A stretch of 5,404 nt of DNA from Frankiaceae bacterium (GTDB lineage Bacteria; Actinomycetota; Actinomycetes; JAFAQI01): positions 1 through 5,404 of the forward strand of contig JAVEEE010000165.1 in the NCBI GenBank assembly GCA_030840615.1, written 5' to 3'. This document shows positions 4,648 through 5,404 of the stretch, one piece after another. The position numbers were made by a program, and so were the translations under genes. The notes under the pieces are model-generated. The model had not been told where the DNA came from, ran no database searches, and worked only from the letters and a program-made list of their open reading frames with translations. The first letter of the stretch is position 1, and each line of letters begins with the position of its first letter.

Positions 4648-5404
4648 ATGCACGCGGTATCGACCCGCCAGATGGCGATAGACCTGTTGAGGGTCGGTAT
4701 GACCCGCAGGGATGTTTGCCGGGTGCTAGAGGTCGGTTACAACAGCACCTACCGCTGGGAGCGGCGACTCGAGCCCCTACCGAGCGCTTCGTCGATCCGA
4801 TGTTTCCGCTGTGAGAGCGATCCAGTTCCGGAGCCGGCGGCCTACTTGTACCTGCTCGGGCAATACCTGGGTGATGGACACATCCGAAAAAGCGGGCGCA
4901 GCAACTGCCTGAGCATTACGTGCTGCACTCACTATCCAGGCATCATGCGTGAGGTCGAAGAGACGATGCGGCGCGTGTTACCCGTATCTGTGTTCCATCG
5001 AAGACGCGCGGACGGCTCGGCCTGTATGAACGTCGAGGCCAACACCATTCATTGGAAGTGTGTCTTCCCGCAGCACGGCGCCGGCATGAAACACACGCGA
5101 CTCATCTCACTCGAGCAATGGCAGCAAGACCTGGTACGGATGGATCCGCGTCCCCTGATACGGGGGCTCATCCACTCCGACGGCTGCCGGCTCACCAACT
5201 GGACCGATCGAAGCGTCGGGGGAACGACGAAGCGCTACACCTATCCGCGGTACCTCTTCAGCAACGTGTCCGACGACATCCGTGGGATCTTCACCGACGC
5301 GCTCGACCTGCTCGGCATCGCGTGGAAGCAGAACAACTGGAACTCGATCTCCGTCGCGCGCCGCGAGGCTGTCGCGGCGCTCGACACGTTCGTCGGTTCG
5401 AAGT
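4648..5404 (+). CDS. Freestanding HTH and LAGLIDADG-domain protein (homing-endonuclease-like), 3' end cut by the window edge
   Basis: The frame is open from 4648 to the right edge, 252 codons. Residues about 5-40 resemble a helix-turn-helix, with MAIDLLRVGMTRRDVCRVLE as the first helices and STYRWERRL as the recognition helix. A CFRC knuckle follows at 52-55. The first LAGLIDADG motif is YLLGQYLGDGHI (68-79, acidic Asp76); the second is LIRGLIHSDGCR (170-181, Asp178). Two motifs in one chain mean a monomeric LAGLIDADG fold, and both acidic residues are kept. FPQHGAGMKHTR and the final NSISVARREAVAALDTFVG match, from memory, an actinobacterial family often annotated as a transcriptional regulator or hypothetical protein. 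By that comparison the stop lies only a few residues beyond the edge. In-frame starts exist at 4633, 4648, 4672 and 4699. The best Shine-Dalgarno (GAGGG, 4689-4693) serves 4699 but would remove the first helix. It is not inside an intron or intein. Cutting or regulatory activity is unproven. Confidence 0.8.
   Translation, partial: MHAVSTRQMAIDLLRVGMTRRDVCRVLEVGYNSTYRWERRLEPLPSASSIRCFRCESDPVPEPAAYLYLLGQYLGDGHIRKSGRSNCLSITCCTHYPGIMREVEETMRRVLPVSVFHRRRADGSACMNVEANTIHWKCVFPQHGAGMKHTRLISLEQWQQDLVRMDPRPLIRGLIHSDGCRLTNWTDRSVGGTTKRYTYPRYLFSNVSDDIRGIFTDALDLLGIAWKQNNWNSISVARREAVAALDTFVGSK

Noticed and set aside
4468..4653. Minus-strand 61-residue frame containing GAGLEPARPF
   Set aside because: It is the antisense translation of the tRNA-Leu gene. 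Such peptides recur in databases as spurious proteins.
4691..4705. GGGTC/GACCC inverted repeat around the ATG at 4699
   Set aside because: A five-base match lying within the probable coding region, easily due to chance.
4395..4814. Plus-strand 139-residue frame crossing pdtaR, the tRNA and the start of the LAGLIDADG gene
   Set aside because: It reads straight through a tRNA gene and in a different phase from the HTH/LAGLIDADG protein.
4525..5404. Integrated element with an integrase and att sites at tRNA-Leu
   Set aside because: No integrase gene and no second copy of the tRNA 3' end is visible in the window, so an integrated island cannot be claimed.

Overview
The window is high-GC, with coding regions dominated by G/C-ending codons, GTG starts and an apparently leaderless gene. 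It carries an ANTAR response regulator closely matching the mycobacterial PdtaR (Rv1626) type. Together these point to an actinobacterium (Actinomycetota). The sequence alone does not fix the genus.

Left three quarters (1-3723, minus strand): three genes of a branched-chain amino-acid ABC importer lie head to tail in the order livK (substrate-binding lipoprotein), livH (permease), livM (permease, running off the left edge). livH and livM overlap by ATGA. A perfect 14-bp hairpin separates livK from livH, which suggests the binding protein is made in excess of the membrane subunits. The two ATPases (LivG and LivF) needed to complete the importer are not in the window and may lie beyond base 1. 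LivM has a roughly 245-residue membrane-spanning N-terminal extension before its canonical permease domain.

Middle (3724-4456): the 145-base gap upstream of livK holds two mutually exclusive hairpins and a weak promoter candidate. Upstream of it, on the same strand, is pdtaR: a phosphoreceiver domain, a coiled coil and an RNA-binding ANTAR domain. A -10 hexamer close to the pdtaR GTG and the absence of a Shine-Dalgarno sequence suggest a leaderless mRNA.

Right quarter (4457-5404): a complete tRNA-Leu(CAA) is transcribed divergently from pdtaR. About 40 bases after it, on the plus strand, starts a gene that runs off the right edge. It encodes a freestanding protein with an N-terminal helix-turn-helix, a CxxC knuckle and two LAGLIDADG motifs, each with its acidic residue. 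It resembles the actinobacterial HTH/LAGLIDADG family of unknown role. This is the least explained and most interesting part of the window. Its position beside an intact tRNA gene, outside any visible intron or intein, suggests a mobile or domesticated homing-endonuclease relative.

In function, most of the window is a nutrient importer next to a signal-dependent RNA-binding antiterminator. Whether PdtaR controls the importer is an attractive hypothesis that the sequence does not prove.
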